Shown here: positions 32,696 to 41,325 of the stretch, one piece after another
How the letters are laid out: every line of letters begins with the position of its first letter
Numbering within the stretch: the first letter of the stretch is position 1
Source: Lentzea californiensis
GTDB taxonomy: Bacteria; Actinomycetota; Actinomycetes; Mycobacteriales; Pseudonocardiaceae
Length of the DNA stretch: 64,000 nucleotides
Direction of reading: 5' to 3'
NCBI RefSeq assembly: GCF_024648825.1
Contig: NZ_JANBBE010000003.1
Span: forward strand, 434,001-498,000
Notes under the pieces: model-generated
The model's input: the letters and a program-made list of their open reading frames with translations, nothing else
Databases searched by the model: none
Told to the model about the DNA's origin: nothing
Position numbers and translations under genes: made by a program

Positions 32696-33012
32696 GCCCC
32701 CTTAGACGTCCGGCAGCCTCCGTGGATGCCTCGATCAGGAAAAGCGATCGGAACGTGATTTTCAATGGTCCTCAAGTATGACTTTTCACATGCAGCGCCG
32801 GCCGCCAGGTGAGACGAACCTGCCCACCTGACCTGACCAGGCCTTTTGCGATATTCGACCTGGTGGGGTTCGGTCATCTGTGGACGGGATCACGGGCTGG
32901 GACGGGCAGCTCGCGACCCGAATGGCGGGATGACGTGAGGTGGAGAACCTTAATTCCAGTTAAAGCCGGAGGTGCTTTCCGTAGCTATTTCGGCACGGAA
33001 AGTGATGTCGGG
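32696..33012. other. Intergenic region between ssgA-like and pirin genes
   Basis: About 317 bp lie between the SsgA-like start and the pirin stop, so it must hold the ssgA-like promoter. It is slightly less GC-rich, with runs such as ACCTTAATTCCAGTTAAAG and TCAAGTATGACTTTTCACATG. I see no convincing gene. Confidence 0.6.
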
Positions 33013-33954
33013 TCAGGCCGGGTTGCCGCGCGGCCGCAGCCGTCCACCGGGCAGCGGCGGCGCCGGCAGGCGGGCACCGGGGTAGCCCTCGACCCGCCCG
33101 AACCGGTCGGTCTCCGCCTGCCACTCCTCCCGGAACGCGGCGATCTCGTCGTGCGTGCGCCCGACGAAGTTCCACCACATGACGATCTCCTCGCCGAACG
33201 GCACGCCTCCCAGCAGCACGACCCGTCCGCCGCCGGCCGAGGACAGCGTCAGCGTCGAACGGCCGGTGCCGACGTAGCCGAGGTCGCCGGGCTCCAGAGC
33301 GGTCTCGCCCAGCGTCACGTCACCGGTGTCGAGCAGGACGCCGTGCTCGAACGACGGCGCCACGTCCAAGGTCAGCGACGCACCCGCGGGCAGCACGACC
33401 TCGGCGCCGAGCAACGGCGTGAACGTCCGCACCGGTGACGTCGAACCAGCGAGTGAGCCGAGGAACACGCGCACCGAGGCGCCGTCCACCACGACCGTCG
33501 GCGGGACGTGGTGCTGGAAGTCGCGTGGCGCGTCGCGGTGGGCGTCGGGCAGGGCGAGCCAGAGCTGCACGCCGTGCAGGACCGAGGACGAGGCGGTGGA
33601 CTGCTCGGAGTGGCAGATGCCGCTGCCGCCGGTCATGAGGTTGAGCTCGCCGGGCCGGACGAACGCGTGCACGCCGAGGCTGTCGCGGTGCTCGATCTCG
33701 CCGGTGAACAGCCAGCTGACGGTCTGCAGGCCCGTGTGGGGGTGCGGGGCCACGTCCATGGTGACGTCGTCCGGGCCGTAGTGGTCGCAGAAGCACCAGG
33801 CGCCGATCAGCGAGCGCTGCTTCTGAGGGAGCGTCCGGCGCACCGACATCGCCCGCGGGCCGCCCAGCGGGACGTCGCGCGGGGTCAGGACCTCGACACC
33901 GCCGGGGGTGGAGGTGCACGTCACTTCTGCGGGCTCGGCCTCGACATTGCTCAC
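33013..33954 (-). CDS. Pirin-family protein
   Basis: The 313-residue protein starts at GTG 33954 (VSNVEAEPAEVTCTST). It is a bicupin: the N-terminal cupin carries metal-ligand residues in FCDHYGP, DVAPHPHTGLQTVSWLFTGEIEHRDS and GICHSEQS, and a C-terminal pirin domain follows at about 190-300. Bacterial pirins bind iron and are variously reported as quercetinases or redox-linked regulators; the substrate here is unknown. The start lacks a Shine-Dalgarno sequence but has TACGAT eight bases upstream, which would fit a leaderless transcript. It is divergent from the ZapE-type ATPase. Confidence 0.93.
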   Translation of the reverse strand: MSNVEAEPAEVTCTSTPGGVEVLTPRDVPLGGPRAMSVRRTLPQKQRSLIGAWCFCDHYGPDDVTMDVAPHPHTGLQTVSWLFTGEIEHRDSLGVHAFVRPGELNLMTGGSGICHSEQSTASSSVLHGVQLWLALPDAHRDAPRDFQHHVPPTVVVDGASVRVFLGSLAGSTSPVRTFTPLLGAEVVLPAGASLTLDVAPSFEHGVLLDTGDVTLGETALEPGDLGYVGTGRSTLTLSSAGGGRVVLLGGVPFGEEIVMWWNFVGRTHDEIAAFREEWQAETDRFGRVEGYPGARLPAPPLPGGRLRPRGNPA

Positions 33955-33986
33955 GGGGTCGATCGTAAGCTGGCGCGGGGGTAATA

Positions 33987-34925
33987 GTGGATCTTCACGC
34001 ACACGCGTCGAGCCGGGGGTACGAGCTCGACTCCGCACAGCAGGAAGCCGTCGCGCGCCTGGAGGAACTCGGGCGGCGCCGCAGGGGCGTCTACCTGCAC
34101 GGGCCGGTCGGCCGCGGCAAGAGCTTCCTGGCGGACGCCCTGTTCGACGTGCTGCCGGAGCCGAAGAAGCGGGTGCACTTCCACGCGTTCTTCCAGGAGT
34201 TGCACCGGCGGATCTCCGCACGGCTGCACCAGCGCGGTGCCGTCGCCGAGGCGGTGCGGGAGCTGGTCGGACGGGCGGAGGTGCTGGCGTTCGACGAGCT
34301 GCACGTGCACGACGTCGGCGACGCCATGCTGATGACGCGGCTGTTGGAGGCGCTCCAAGACCGCCGGGTGATGATCATCGCGACCTCCAACTACCCGCCG
34401 GACGGCCTGCTGCCCGACCCGCTGCACCACGACCGCTTCCTGCCCGGCATCGCGCTGGTCAAGGAGCTCATGGACACCGTGGAGCTCAACGGCCCCAACG
34501 ACTACCGGCACCTGCACGGCGCCCCGCGATCGCGGTTCGAGACCGGCGCGATCGTCACAGCGGCCCCGCTGCCGGCCACGCCGGTCACCCTCGACGTCAA
34601 CGGCCGCGCGATCACCGCGCTCGGCACCGAGGACGAGAGGATCTGGTTCGACTTCGGCGACCTGTGCGAGAAGCCGACCTCGACGCAGGACTACCTGGTG
34701 CTCGCGGACCGCTTCGACGACTGGGTGATCGTCGGCGTGCCACGGCTGCGGGCCCGTGACCGGGAGGCCCGGCAGCGGTTCGCGAACGTCGTGGACGTGT
34801 TGGTGGACAAGGACGTCAGGCTGACACTCGTGAGTGAGCACGCGCTCGGCGAGATCGTCGGTGGCGAGGTGCGCGACCTCGCCCGCACCGCCAGCAGGCT
34901 GGAGCTGATCAACACCACCGGGTGA
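33987..34925 (+). CDS. zapE: ZapE/AFG1-family ATPase
   Basis: The 312-residue protein (GTG start, GGGGG upstream) has the P-loop GPVGRGKS at residues 39-46, Walker B VLAFDELHVHDVGDAML and sensor-type IATSNYPPDGLL, the hallmarks of the AFG1/ZapE AAA-like family. In E. coli ZapE associates with FtsZ under low oxygen or stress. In mitochondria the family acts in protein quality control. Function in actinobacteria is not established. It is followed 60 bp later by the ion-channel gene on the same strand. Confidence 0.88.
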   Translation: MDLHAHASSRGYELDSAQQEAVARLEELGRRRRGVYLHGPVGRGKSFLADALFDVLPEPKKRVHFHAFFQELHRRISARLHQRGAVAEAVRELVGRAEVLAFDELHVHDVGDAMLMTRLLEALQDRRVMIIATSNYPPDGLLPDPLHHDRFLPGIALVKELMDTVELNGPNDYRHLHGAPRSRFETGAIVTAAPLPATPVTLDVNGRAITALGTEDERIWFDFGDLCEKPTSTQDYLVLADRFDDWVIVGVPRLRARDREARQRFANVVDVLVDKDVRLTLVSEHALGEIVGGEVRDLARTASRLELINTTG

Positions 34926-34985
34926 TCAGCTCGGGGTCCTGCGTACCGATAGTGCCCTTGTCCCCCCGGCAAGGAGTAGTCAGGC

Positions 34986-35765
34986 ATGACATTGCGCGCA
35001 CGCATCGGCGAGGTCGTCGACAGCACACGGTTCCAGTGGATGATCATTTGTGTGATCGTGGTGAACGCGGCCACCTTGGGAGCCGAGACCTCACCCTCGA
35101 TCGTCGCGAAGCACGGCGGCCTCCTGGGCGCCATCGACCACCTCGCGCTCGCCATCTTCGTCGCCGAGCTCGCCGCCCGGCTCTACGCGTTCGGCTGGCG
35201 GTTCTTCCGCGATCCCTGGAACGTCTTCGACCTCGTCATCGTGACGGCGGCGCTGCTGCCGGCCGCGGGTCCGCTCAGCGTGCTGCGGTCACTGCGGATC
35301 CTGCGGGCGCTGCGACTCGTGGCGATGGTGCCCAGCATGCGCAGGGTCGTGACCGCGCTGGTGAAGTCCGTTCCCGGCCTGCTCTCGCTCACCGGGCTGC
35401 TGATGCTGCTGCTGTACATCGGGGGAGTGATCGCGAGCAACCTGTTCGGCGACTCCGGCGACCCGCGGTTCGCCGGCCTGGGGTCGACGCTGCTGACGCT
35501 GTTCCAGATCACCACGGGCGACGGCTGGTCGGACGTCATGCGCGACTCGATGGAGTACCAGCCGCTCGCGTGGATCTTCTTCCTCTGCTACCTGATGGCC
35601 GGCACGTTCACCATGCTCAACCTGTTCATCGCCGTGGTGTGCAGCGCGATGGAGCCGGAGGTGCAGCAGTTGCCCGCACCCCGTTCCGCGTCACACGACG
35701 ACCTGCTGCTGCAGGAGGTCCGGGCGCTGCGGGAGGAAGTGCGGGGGATGCGCCAGAACGCCTGA
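34986..35765 (+). CDS. One-domain voltage-gated cation channel with calcium-type filter
   Basis: The 259-residue protein (AAGGAG upstream) has six membrane helices. The S4 voltage sensor is RSLRILRALRL, with Arg at 101, 104, 107 and 110 spaced every third residue. The pore loop FQITTGDGWSD has its filter at residues 177-183. A short C-terminal coiled coil (LLQEVRALREEVRGM) probably holds the tetramer, as in NaChBac-type channels. Instead of the sodium filter TLESWAS it has TGDGWSD: Gly at the fourth and Asp at the seventh position resemble natural or engineered calcium-selective bacterial channels. The physiological role is unknown. Confidence 0.92.
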   Translation: MTLRARIGEVVDSTRFQWMIICVIVVNAATLGAETSPSIVAKHGGLLGAIDHLALAIFVAELAARLYAFGWRFFRDPWNVFDLVIVTAALLPAAGPLSVLRSLRILRALRLVAMVPSMRRVVTALVKSVPGLLSLTGLLMLLLYIGGVIASNLFGDSGDPRFAGLGSTLLTLFQITTGDGWSDVMRDSMEYQPLAWIFFLCYLMAGTFTMLNLFIAVVCSAMEPEVQQLPAPRSASHDDLLLQEVRALREEVRGMRQNA

Positions 35766-36012
35766 TCGGGTTGTCGTCCAGGTGACCTGGAATTTTAGTC
35801 CGTCCTGTCATCCGGTCGGTGGCGAAGAACCCACGAAAGTGGGGACGACGACCTGCTCGCAGGGGCTAAGAGACGCACCAGAACGCGACATCGGGCCTAC
35901 CCGTTCGTGTCCGAACCAAGCCTGAACGGCGGATGGCCCGCTGGGCCATTGGCTGCAAAGGTCAGTTGCTGTTCGGCAGTGAGCGTTTGAACGAACAGGA
36001 GCCACTCAGGTC
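35766..36012. other. Intergenic region upstream of the methylisoborneol operon
   Basis: About 247 bp without a gene. TCCAGGT-G-ACCTGGA is a 15-bp palindrome at 35777-35791, followed by ATTTT, and may end the channel transcript or bind a protein. ATGGCCC/GGGCCAT (35933-35949) is a 7-bp-arm hairpin. CAGGAG before the ATG at 36013 is the ribosome-binding site. Confidence 0.5.
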
Positions 36013-36867
36013 ATGGCGAGCCCCACTGTGAAGCCGGTTCTGCGCACCGACTACCAGCGTTCCGTCGCGGACTACTGGAACAAGGAGAAGGATCCGGTCA
36101 ACATCAAGCTCGGTGAGGTGGACGGTCTCTACCACCACCACTACGGGCTCGGCCAGTACGACCCCGCGGTGCTGGAGGCGCCCGCCGAGGTGCGCGACCA
36201 GGCGATGATCGCCGAGATGCACCGGCTGGAGACCGCGCAGGCCGAGGTGCTGCTCGACGCGTTCGGCGACGTTCCCGTCGGCGGCCACCTGATGGACGGC
36301 GGCTCCGGCCGCGGTGGCACCAGCTTCATGGCCAACGCCCGGTTCGGCGCCCGCATCGACGGCGTGAGCATCTCCGAGGAACAGGTCGCCTTCGCCAACG
36401 ACCAGGCCGTCGAGCGCGGTGTCGCCGACCAGGTCCGGTTCCACTTCAAGAACATGCTCGACACCGGCTTCGAGACCGGCTCGTTCAACGGCATCTGGAC
36501 CAACGAGACCACGATGTACGTGGACCTCCAGCAGCTGTACGGCGAGTTCGCGCGCCTGATCGCGCCTGGTGGCCGGTACGTCTGCATCACCGGCTGCTCC
36601 AACGACCTGACCGGCCTGCGGTCGCGGGCGGTCAGCCAGATCGACCAGCACTACATCTGCAACATCCACCCGCGCAGCGAGTACTTCCGGGCGTTGGCGG
36701 ACAACGGTTTCGTGCCGATCAGCGTGGTCGACCTGACGCCGGACACCATCCCGTACTGGGAGCTGCGCGCCCAGTCGTCGGTCGCCACCGGTGTGGAGGA
36801 CCCGTTCCTCACGGCCTACAAGGAAGGGTCGTTCCACTACCTGCTGATCGTGGCGGACCGCATCTGA
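36013..36867 (+). CDS. Geranyl diphosphate 2-C-methyltransferase
   Basis: The 284-residue SAM-dependent methyltransferase carries DGGSGRGGTSFMAN at residues 95-108 (SAM-binding glycine loop), SISEEQVAFANDQA, and WTNETTMYVDLQQLYGEFARLIAPGGRYV. It matches the enzyme that C-methylates geranyl diphosphate to 2-methyl-GPP, the precursor of 2-methylisoborneol. Its stop overlaps the terpene synthase start by one base (TGATG), giving translational coupling. Known clusters often include a cyclic-nucleotide-binding protein gene; none is adjacent here. Confidence 0.95.
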   Translation: MASPTVKPVLRTDYQRSVADYWNKEKDPVNIKLGEVDGLYHHHYGLGQYDPAVLEAPAEVRDQAMIAEMHRLETAQAEVLLDAFGDVPVGGHLMDGGSGRGGTSFMANARFGARIDGVSISEEQVAFANDQAVERGVADQVRFHFKNMLDTGFETGSFNGIWTNETTMYVDLQQLYGEFARLIAPGGRYVCITGCSNDLTGLRSRAVSQIDQHYICNIHPRSEYFRALADNGFVPISVVDLTPDTIPYWELRAQSSVATGVEDPFLTAYKEGSFHYLLIVADRI

Positions 36868-37931
36868 TGAAGGACCTCCTCACCGGGCCGTCCGGGCTGG
36901 GCACCTCCGCTGCCCGGTTCGGGCGGCCCGAGGCCGTCGCACTGCCGCCGGAACCCGGCTACGCGGAACGCCCGTGGGGTGACGGCACCGCTCCATCGCT
37001 GTACGTGCCGGTGCACGAACGCGAGGACGCGCTGCTGGCGGCCGCCGTCGACGAGCGCCTCGTCGCGTGGGCCGGGGAGTGCGGGTTCGAGGAGCCGGAA
37101 CGGTTCCTGGGCGGCATGTTCGGCCGGCTCGCGGTGCTGACCCACGTCGACACCGACGACGTCGACCAGCTGCTGATCGCGGCGAAGCTGAACGCGGCGT
37201 GGTGGGCCGCGGACGACCTGTACGCGGACGACACGGAGATGGGCGCGGTCCCGGCCGAACTGCCGCCGCGCCTCGCGCTCGCGATGGCCGCGATGGACCC
37301 GGTCGCGCCCGCCGCCGAGTTCACCGTGGACCTGGAGGAGAGGATCGCGTCCGACCCGGTGCTCGTCGGCCTCCGCTCGGGCATCGCGCACCTCACTTCG
37401 CGCAGCACGGCCACCGTGGTGCAACGGGTCTGCTACTCGACGTTCGCGATGTTCGTGTCGTGGGGCGCCTACGCGGCCTGGCGCCACACCGGCAACTACC
37501 CGCCCGCGTGGCAGTACCTCGCGACGAGGCAGCACGACACCTTCTACACGTCGATGACGCTGATCGACGCCGTCGGCGGCTACGAGCTGCCCGCGCCGCT
37601 GTACTACGACCCGCGCGTGCGGCAGCTGCTCACGGCCGCGGGCACAGCGGCGGTGATGGTGAACGACCTGGTGTCGGTGGAGAAGGACGCCGCCGACGAG
37701 CAACCGGTCTGCAACATGGTGCTGCAGATCGCCGCGGACCGTGAGTGCTCGATCGCGGAGGCCACCGCACGGACCGTGGAACTGCACAACCAGCTGGTGC
37801 GCGACTTCGAGGCAGGGCACAAGGCGTTGCTCGCGGTGCCGTCGGTGGAGCTGCACCGGTTCTTGAAGGGCACCAAGGCGTGGATGGGTGGCGGCTTCGA
37901 ATGGCACACCACGCATCCGCGCTACAAATAG
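36867..37931 (+). CDS. 2-Methylisoborneol synthase (class I terpene cyclase)
   Basis: The 354-residue protein has the Mg-binding aspartate region DDLYADDTE starting at residue 116 and the second metal motif NDLVSVEKD at 266-274. A Pro/Gly-rich N-terminal tail precedes the fold, as in methylisoborneol synthases. It cyclises 2-methyl-GPP to the earthy odorant 2-methylisoborneol. Canonical motifs end in Glu (NDxxSxxxE); here the last position is Asp274, so the third ligand is shortened. Coupling to the GPP methyltransferase makes the assignment firm even though the motif varies. Confidence 0.94.
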   Translation: MKDLLTGPSGLGTSAARFGRPEAVALPPEPGYAERPWGDGTAPSLYVPVHEREDALLAAAVDERLVAWAGECGFEEPERFLGGMFGRLAVLTHVDTDDVDQLLIAAKLNAAWWAADDLYADDTEMGAVPAELPPRLALAMAAMDPVAPAAEFTVDLEERIASDPVLVGLRSGIAHLTSRSTATVVQRVCYSTFAMFVSWGAYAAWRHTGNYPPAWQYLATRQHDTFYTSMTLIDAVGGYELPAPLYYDPRVRQLLTAAGTAAVMVNDLVSVEKDAADEQPVCNMVLQIAADRECSIAEATARTVELHNQLVRDFEAGHKALLAVPSVELHRFLKGTKAWMGGGFEWHTTHPRYK

Positions 37932-37935
37932 AGGA

Positions 37936-38751
37936 ATGCTTCCTACTCGAGACGCGACCCGCTACCTCGCCGTGGCCGACAGGGTGCTGCCGGGCCGGAT
38001 CACCGGGTTCTACCTGGTCGGCTCGGCGGCGCTCGGCACCTGGCGTCCTGACCTGAGCGACATCGACTTCATCGCGGTCGTCGACGGTGCCACGTCGACG
38101 CGCCGCCTGCGCGCGCTGCACGTGCTGGGCAACCTCACGGCAGCCGCGCGGGCGGTCAGCAGGGTTGATCCCACGATTCCGGGGACGCTGAACGGCGCGT
38201 TCGTCGCAGCCGCGGACATGGGGAAGCCGGTGACGGCGATCCGGCCGATCGCGTCCCACAGCGGCAGGAGGTTCCACGTGGGTCGCGGGTTCGACGTGAA
38301 CCCGGTGATGTGGAAGGTGCTGCGGGAAAGAGGGATAGCGGTGCGTGGGCCGGAGCCGGGCCTGCTCGGGCTGGACCCGGAACCGGCGAAGCTGCGGGAG
38401 TGGAACCTCGGCCAGTTGCGCGGTCACTGGCGGAGCTGGGGTGAGCGGTTGCTGACCGGACCGGCGAGCGACAAGCTGTTCGTGCCGGCGCATCGGGCGG
38501 CGATCAGCCGCGTGCTCGGGTCGCCGCGGCTGCACCACACGGTCGTCACCGGAGAGGTGATCTCCAAGGAGGCCGCCGCCGAGTACGCGCTCGACGTCTT
38601 CGGCGGAGCGTGGCAGCCGCTCCTGAGGGCAGCGTTGGCCCAACGGAGTGGGAGACCGGTCGAACTGGCGCCTGCCGAGGCGGTCCGTGCGGCGGGGGAG
38701 TTCACACTGGTGGTGGTCGCCGACGCGGAGTCACGCGAAGGCTCGGCGTAG
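37936..38751 (+). CDS. Nucleotidyltransferase-fold protein (aminoglycoside adenylyltransferase-like)
   Basis: The 271-residue protein starts at ATG 37936, four bases after the cyclase stop, with GAGGA as ribosome-binding site. The N-terminal nucleotidyltransferase core has GSAALGTWRPDLSDIDFIAVVD, the GS-x(9-11)-DxD signature, and a helical C-terminal part follows, as in AadA-type enzymes. The substrate could be an aminoglycoside or another small molecule; resistance is not shown. It may be co-transcribed with the methylisoborneol genes. The 3' end overlaps the convergent esterase by 21 bp. Confidence 0.8.
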   Translation: MLPTRDATRYLAVADRVLPGRITGFYLVGSAALGTWRPDLSDIDFIAVVDGATSTRRLRALHVLGNLTAAARAVSRVDPTIPGTLNGAFVAAADMGKPVTAIRPIASHSGRRFHVGRGFDVNPVMWKVLRERGIAVRGPEPGLLGLDPEPAKLREWNLGQLRGHWRSWGERLLTGPASDKLFVPAHRAAISRVLGSPRLHHTVVTGEVISKEAAAEYALDVFGGAWQPLLRAALAQRSGRPVELAPAEAVRAAGEFTLVVVADAESREGSA

Positions 38752-39618
38752 CCACGCCATCCGCGCGGCCCGGGCACGGCGTGACAACGCCGCCTCCGGC
38801 GCGAGCTGGTCGAAGCCGTGACAGCCACCCGGCCACACGTGCAGCTCCGCGTCCCCACCCGCCTGCCAGATCCGTGACGCGTAGCCGACGGCCTCGTCGC
38901 GGAACACGTCGACCGAGCCGACGTCGACGTAGGCCGGTGGCAGGCCGGCGAGATCCGCCGCACGTGCTGGAGCGGCGTACGGCGACACGTCCGGCCCGCC
39001 CCGCGCGTCCCCGAGCAACGCCGTCCAGCCGGTGATGTTCGAGGCGCGCACCCAGGTGGTGCCGTCGAGGAACTGGTGGCTGGACGGCGTTTCGCACCTG
39101 TCGTCCAGCATCGGGCACATCAGCAGCTGGCCGCGGACGGCCGGGCCACCGAGGTCGCGGGCCATCAGCGTCACGGCCGCCGCCAGCCCGCCGCCCGCGG
39201 ACGTGCCGGCGACGACCGGGGAGGCGAGACCGTTGCGCGCCATCCACGTCAGCGTCCGGTAGCAGTCCTGCACCGGCGCCGGGTGCGGGTGTTCGGGCGC
39301 CAGCCGGTACTCGGGGGAGACCAGCGTGACGCCGAGCTCCGACACCCACTCCGCCAGCACGTGCAGGTCGGAGCGGCGGGTACCCGCGACCATCCCACCG
39401 CCGTGCACGTGCAGGACGGGCGGGCCCGCGGAACCGGCCGGGCGCAGCACCAGCACGGGCACGCCGTCCGCGTCCTCCTCGCTGAACGTCACCGTGCCGC
39501 CCCTGGTGAGCTCGGCATCGGTGGCGACCCGTCCGTTCCAGCGCCGCTCCGGGATCCCGGCCGCGGTCAGCGGTGGCCGGGAGAAGTCCACCGCCGCCGC
39601 GATCTCCGGGTCGATCAC
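38731..39618 (-). CDS. Alpha/beta-hydrolase fold esterase (HSL-like)
   Basis: The 295-residue protein starts at GTG 39618. It has the oxyanion motif HVHGGGMVAG, nucleophile elbow VAGTSAGGG, an Asp in YVDVGSVDVFRDE and the His in CHGFDQ, the catalytic set of the hormone-sensitive-lipase (family IV) group. It hydrolyses small acyl or acetyl esters in the cytosol. The start overlaps the stop of the permease gene (GTGA, 39615-39618), so it belongs to the sugar-uptake operon. It may deacylate imported oligosaccharides, which is an inference from context. Confidence 0.9.
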   Translation of the reverse strand: MIDPEIAAAVDFSRPPLTAAGIPERRWNGRVATDAELTRGGTVTFSEEDADGVPVLVLRPAGSAGPPVLHVHGGGMVAGTRRSDLHVLAEWVSELGVTLVSPEYRLAPEHPHPAPVQDCYRTLTWMARNGLASPVVAGTSAGGGLAAAVTLMARDLGGPAVRGQLLMCPMLDDRCETPSSHQFLDGTTWVRASNITGWTALLGDARGGPDVSPYAAPARAADLAGLPPAYVDVGSVDVFRDEAVGYASRIWQAGGDAELHVWPGGCHGFDQLAPEAALSRRARAARMAWLRRAFA

Positions 39619-40448
39619 CCCTTCACACCCGTGTGCGCGAGTCCCTCGATGAACTGCCGCTGGGCCACCACGAACACCACCAGGATCGGCACGGCCGTCA
39701 TCGTCGCCGCGGCCAGCTGGACGTTCCACATCGGCCCGCCGTAGATGTCCACGAACTGGGTCAGCGCCTGCGGCAGCGTGAACATGTCCGGTGTGGACAG
39801 GTACACGATCGGCTCCAGGTAGAGGTTCCACGAGTGCAGGAACGTGAAGATCGCGACCGCCCCCAGCGCGGGCCGGGACAGCGGCAGGGCGATCCGGTAG
39901 AAGATCCCGGCGCGGCCCAGGCCGTCCATGCGGGCGGCCTCCTCCAGTTCCGGCGGCAGCGCGATGAAGAACTGGCGCATGATGAAGATCGCCAGCACGC
40001 ACGGCGCCCCGAAGACCGGCACGATGATCAGCGGCCAGTGCGTGTTCGTCATGCCGAGCGACTGGAACATCTGGAACAACGGGACGATCGTGACCTCGCT
40101 CGGGATTAGCAGGCCGGTCAGCACCACCACGAACAGCGCGTTCTGGCCGGGGAACCGGATGCGCGCGAACGCGTAGCCCGCGAGCGCCGCGACGGCCATC
40201 GTGCCGGCCGTGACGACCACCGCGATGTAGAGGCTGTTCCAGTACTGCTGCCCGAACGGCTGCATCCGGAACACCGTCTCGTACGTGGAGAACGTCCACT
40301 CCGACGGCAGCAGCGACTCGGAAAAGATCTCGCTGATCGGTTTCATCGACGAGGTGACCATCCACCACGTCGGGAACACGAACGGTGTGCACAGCACGCA
40401 CAACAACCCGTAGAGCGCGACGTTCCGCTTGGAGACGTTACGACTCAT
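39615..40448 (-). CDS. Carbohydrate ABC transporter permease (MalG type)
   Basis: The 277-residue protein has six membrane helices and the ATPase-contact EAA loop ELEEAARMDGLGRAGIFYRIALP near residues 165-190. It is the second permease of a CUT1 sugar importer, paired with the permease encoded just upstream; their ends overlap by about 11 bp. No ATPase gene is in the operon, so the transporter probably borrows a shared MsiK-type ATPase, the usual situation in actinomycetes. Confidence 0.94.
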   Translation of the reverse strand: MSRNVSKRNVALYGLLCVLCTPFVFPTWWMVTSSMKPISEIFSESLLPSEWTFSTYETVFRMQPFGQQYWNSLYIAVVVTAGTMAVAALAGYAFARIRFPGQNALFVVVLTGLLIPSEVTIVPLFQMFQSLGMTNTHWPLIIVPVFGAPCVLAIFIMRQFFIALPPELEEAARMDGLGRAGIFYRIALPLSRPALGAVAIFTFLHSWNLYLEPIVYLSTPDMFTLPQALTQFVDIYGGPMWNVQLAAATMTAVPILVVFVVAQRQFIEGLAHTGVKG

Positions 40449-41325
40449 GGAGCACCCACTTCCGGCGCATCTGCCACTGCAGCAACGTCAGGGCGGCCAC
40501 GATGACGAACAGCAGCACCGAGATCGTCGCGCCGTAGCCGAAGTGGTGGAACTGGAACGCCTGCTGGTACAGGTAGTAGATCAAGACGGTCGTGGACGTG
40601 CCCGGCCCGCCCTGGGTGAGTACCGCGATCTGCGCGAACACCTGCAGCGAGCCGACGATCGTGATGATCGACGTGAGCAGGATCGTCGGGCTGATCAACG
40701 GGATCGTGATGCTGCGGAACCGCCTCCACGCGCCCGCGCCGTCGATCTTCGCGGCCTCGTACAGCGGAGCCGGAACGCCCTGCAGCGCCGCGAGGAACAG
40801 CACCATGTTGAGCCCGACGTTCTTGATGACCTGCACGACGACCACCGACACCATCGCGGTCGTCTCACCCCGCAGCCAGTTCGGTCCGTCGACGCGGAAG
40901 ACGCCGAGCAGCCCGTTCACGCTGCCCTCCGGCTGCAGCATGAGCTGCCAGACGAGCGTCCACGCCACCAGCGACACCAGCACGGGGGAGAAGAACAACG
41001 TGCGGAACAGCGTGGTGCCGCGCAGCTTCTGGTTGAGCAGCACGGCGAGCAGCAGCGCCAGCGACAGGTTCAGCACCACCAGCCCGGCGGCGAACCAGGC
41101 CGTGGCGACGAGCGAGTCGCGCAGCTTCTCGTCGGCGAGAAGCCGCGCGTAGTTCTCACCGCCGATGAACTCGAACGTCCCGCCGAGCACGTTCCACTCG
41201 TTGAGGCTGTACCAGCCGACCATTCCCAGCGGGACGAGCACGAACGCGAGGCTGCCGAGCAGAGCGGGCGCGACGAACAGGTAGCCGACCAGGTTGTCGC
41301 GTCTGCGATACGTCCAGAACGTCAC
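40438..41325 (-). CDS. Carbohydrate ABC transporter permease (MalF type)
   Basis: The 295-residue protein starts at GTG 41325 (VTFWTYRRRDNLVGYLFVAPALLGS). It has six membrane helices and an EAA loop (PLYEAAKIDGAGAWRRFRSITIPL). It forms the channel of a CUT1 importer with the MalG-type partner. The start overlaps the stop of the solute-binding protein gene by four bases (41322-41325). Confidence 0.94.
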   Translation of the reverse strand: MTFWTYRRRDNLVGYLFVAPALLGSLAFVLVPLGMVGWYSLNEWNVLGGTFEFIGGENYARLLADEKLRDSLVATAWFAAGLVVLNLSLALLLAVLLNQKLRGTTLFRTLFFSPVLVSLVAWTLVWQLMLQPEGSVNGLLGVFRVDGPNWLRGETTAMVSVVVVQVIKNVGLNMVLFLAALQGVPAPLYEAAKIDGAGAWRRFRSITIPLISPTILLTSIITIVGSLQVFAQIAVLTQGGPGTSTTVLIYYLYQQAFQFHHFGYGATISVLLFVIVAALTLLQWQMRRKWVLHES

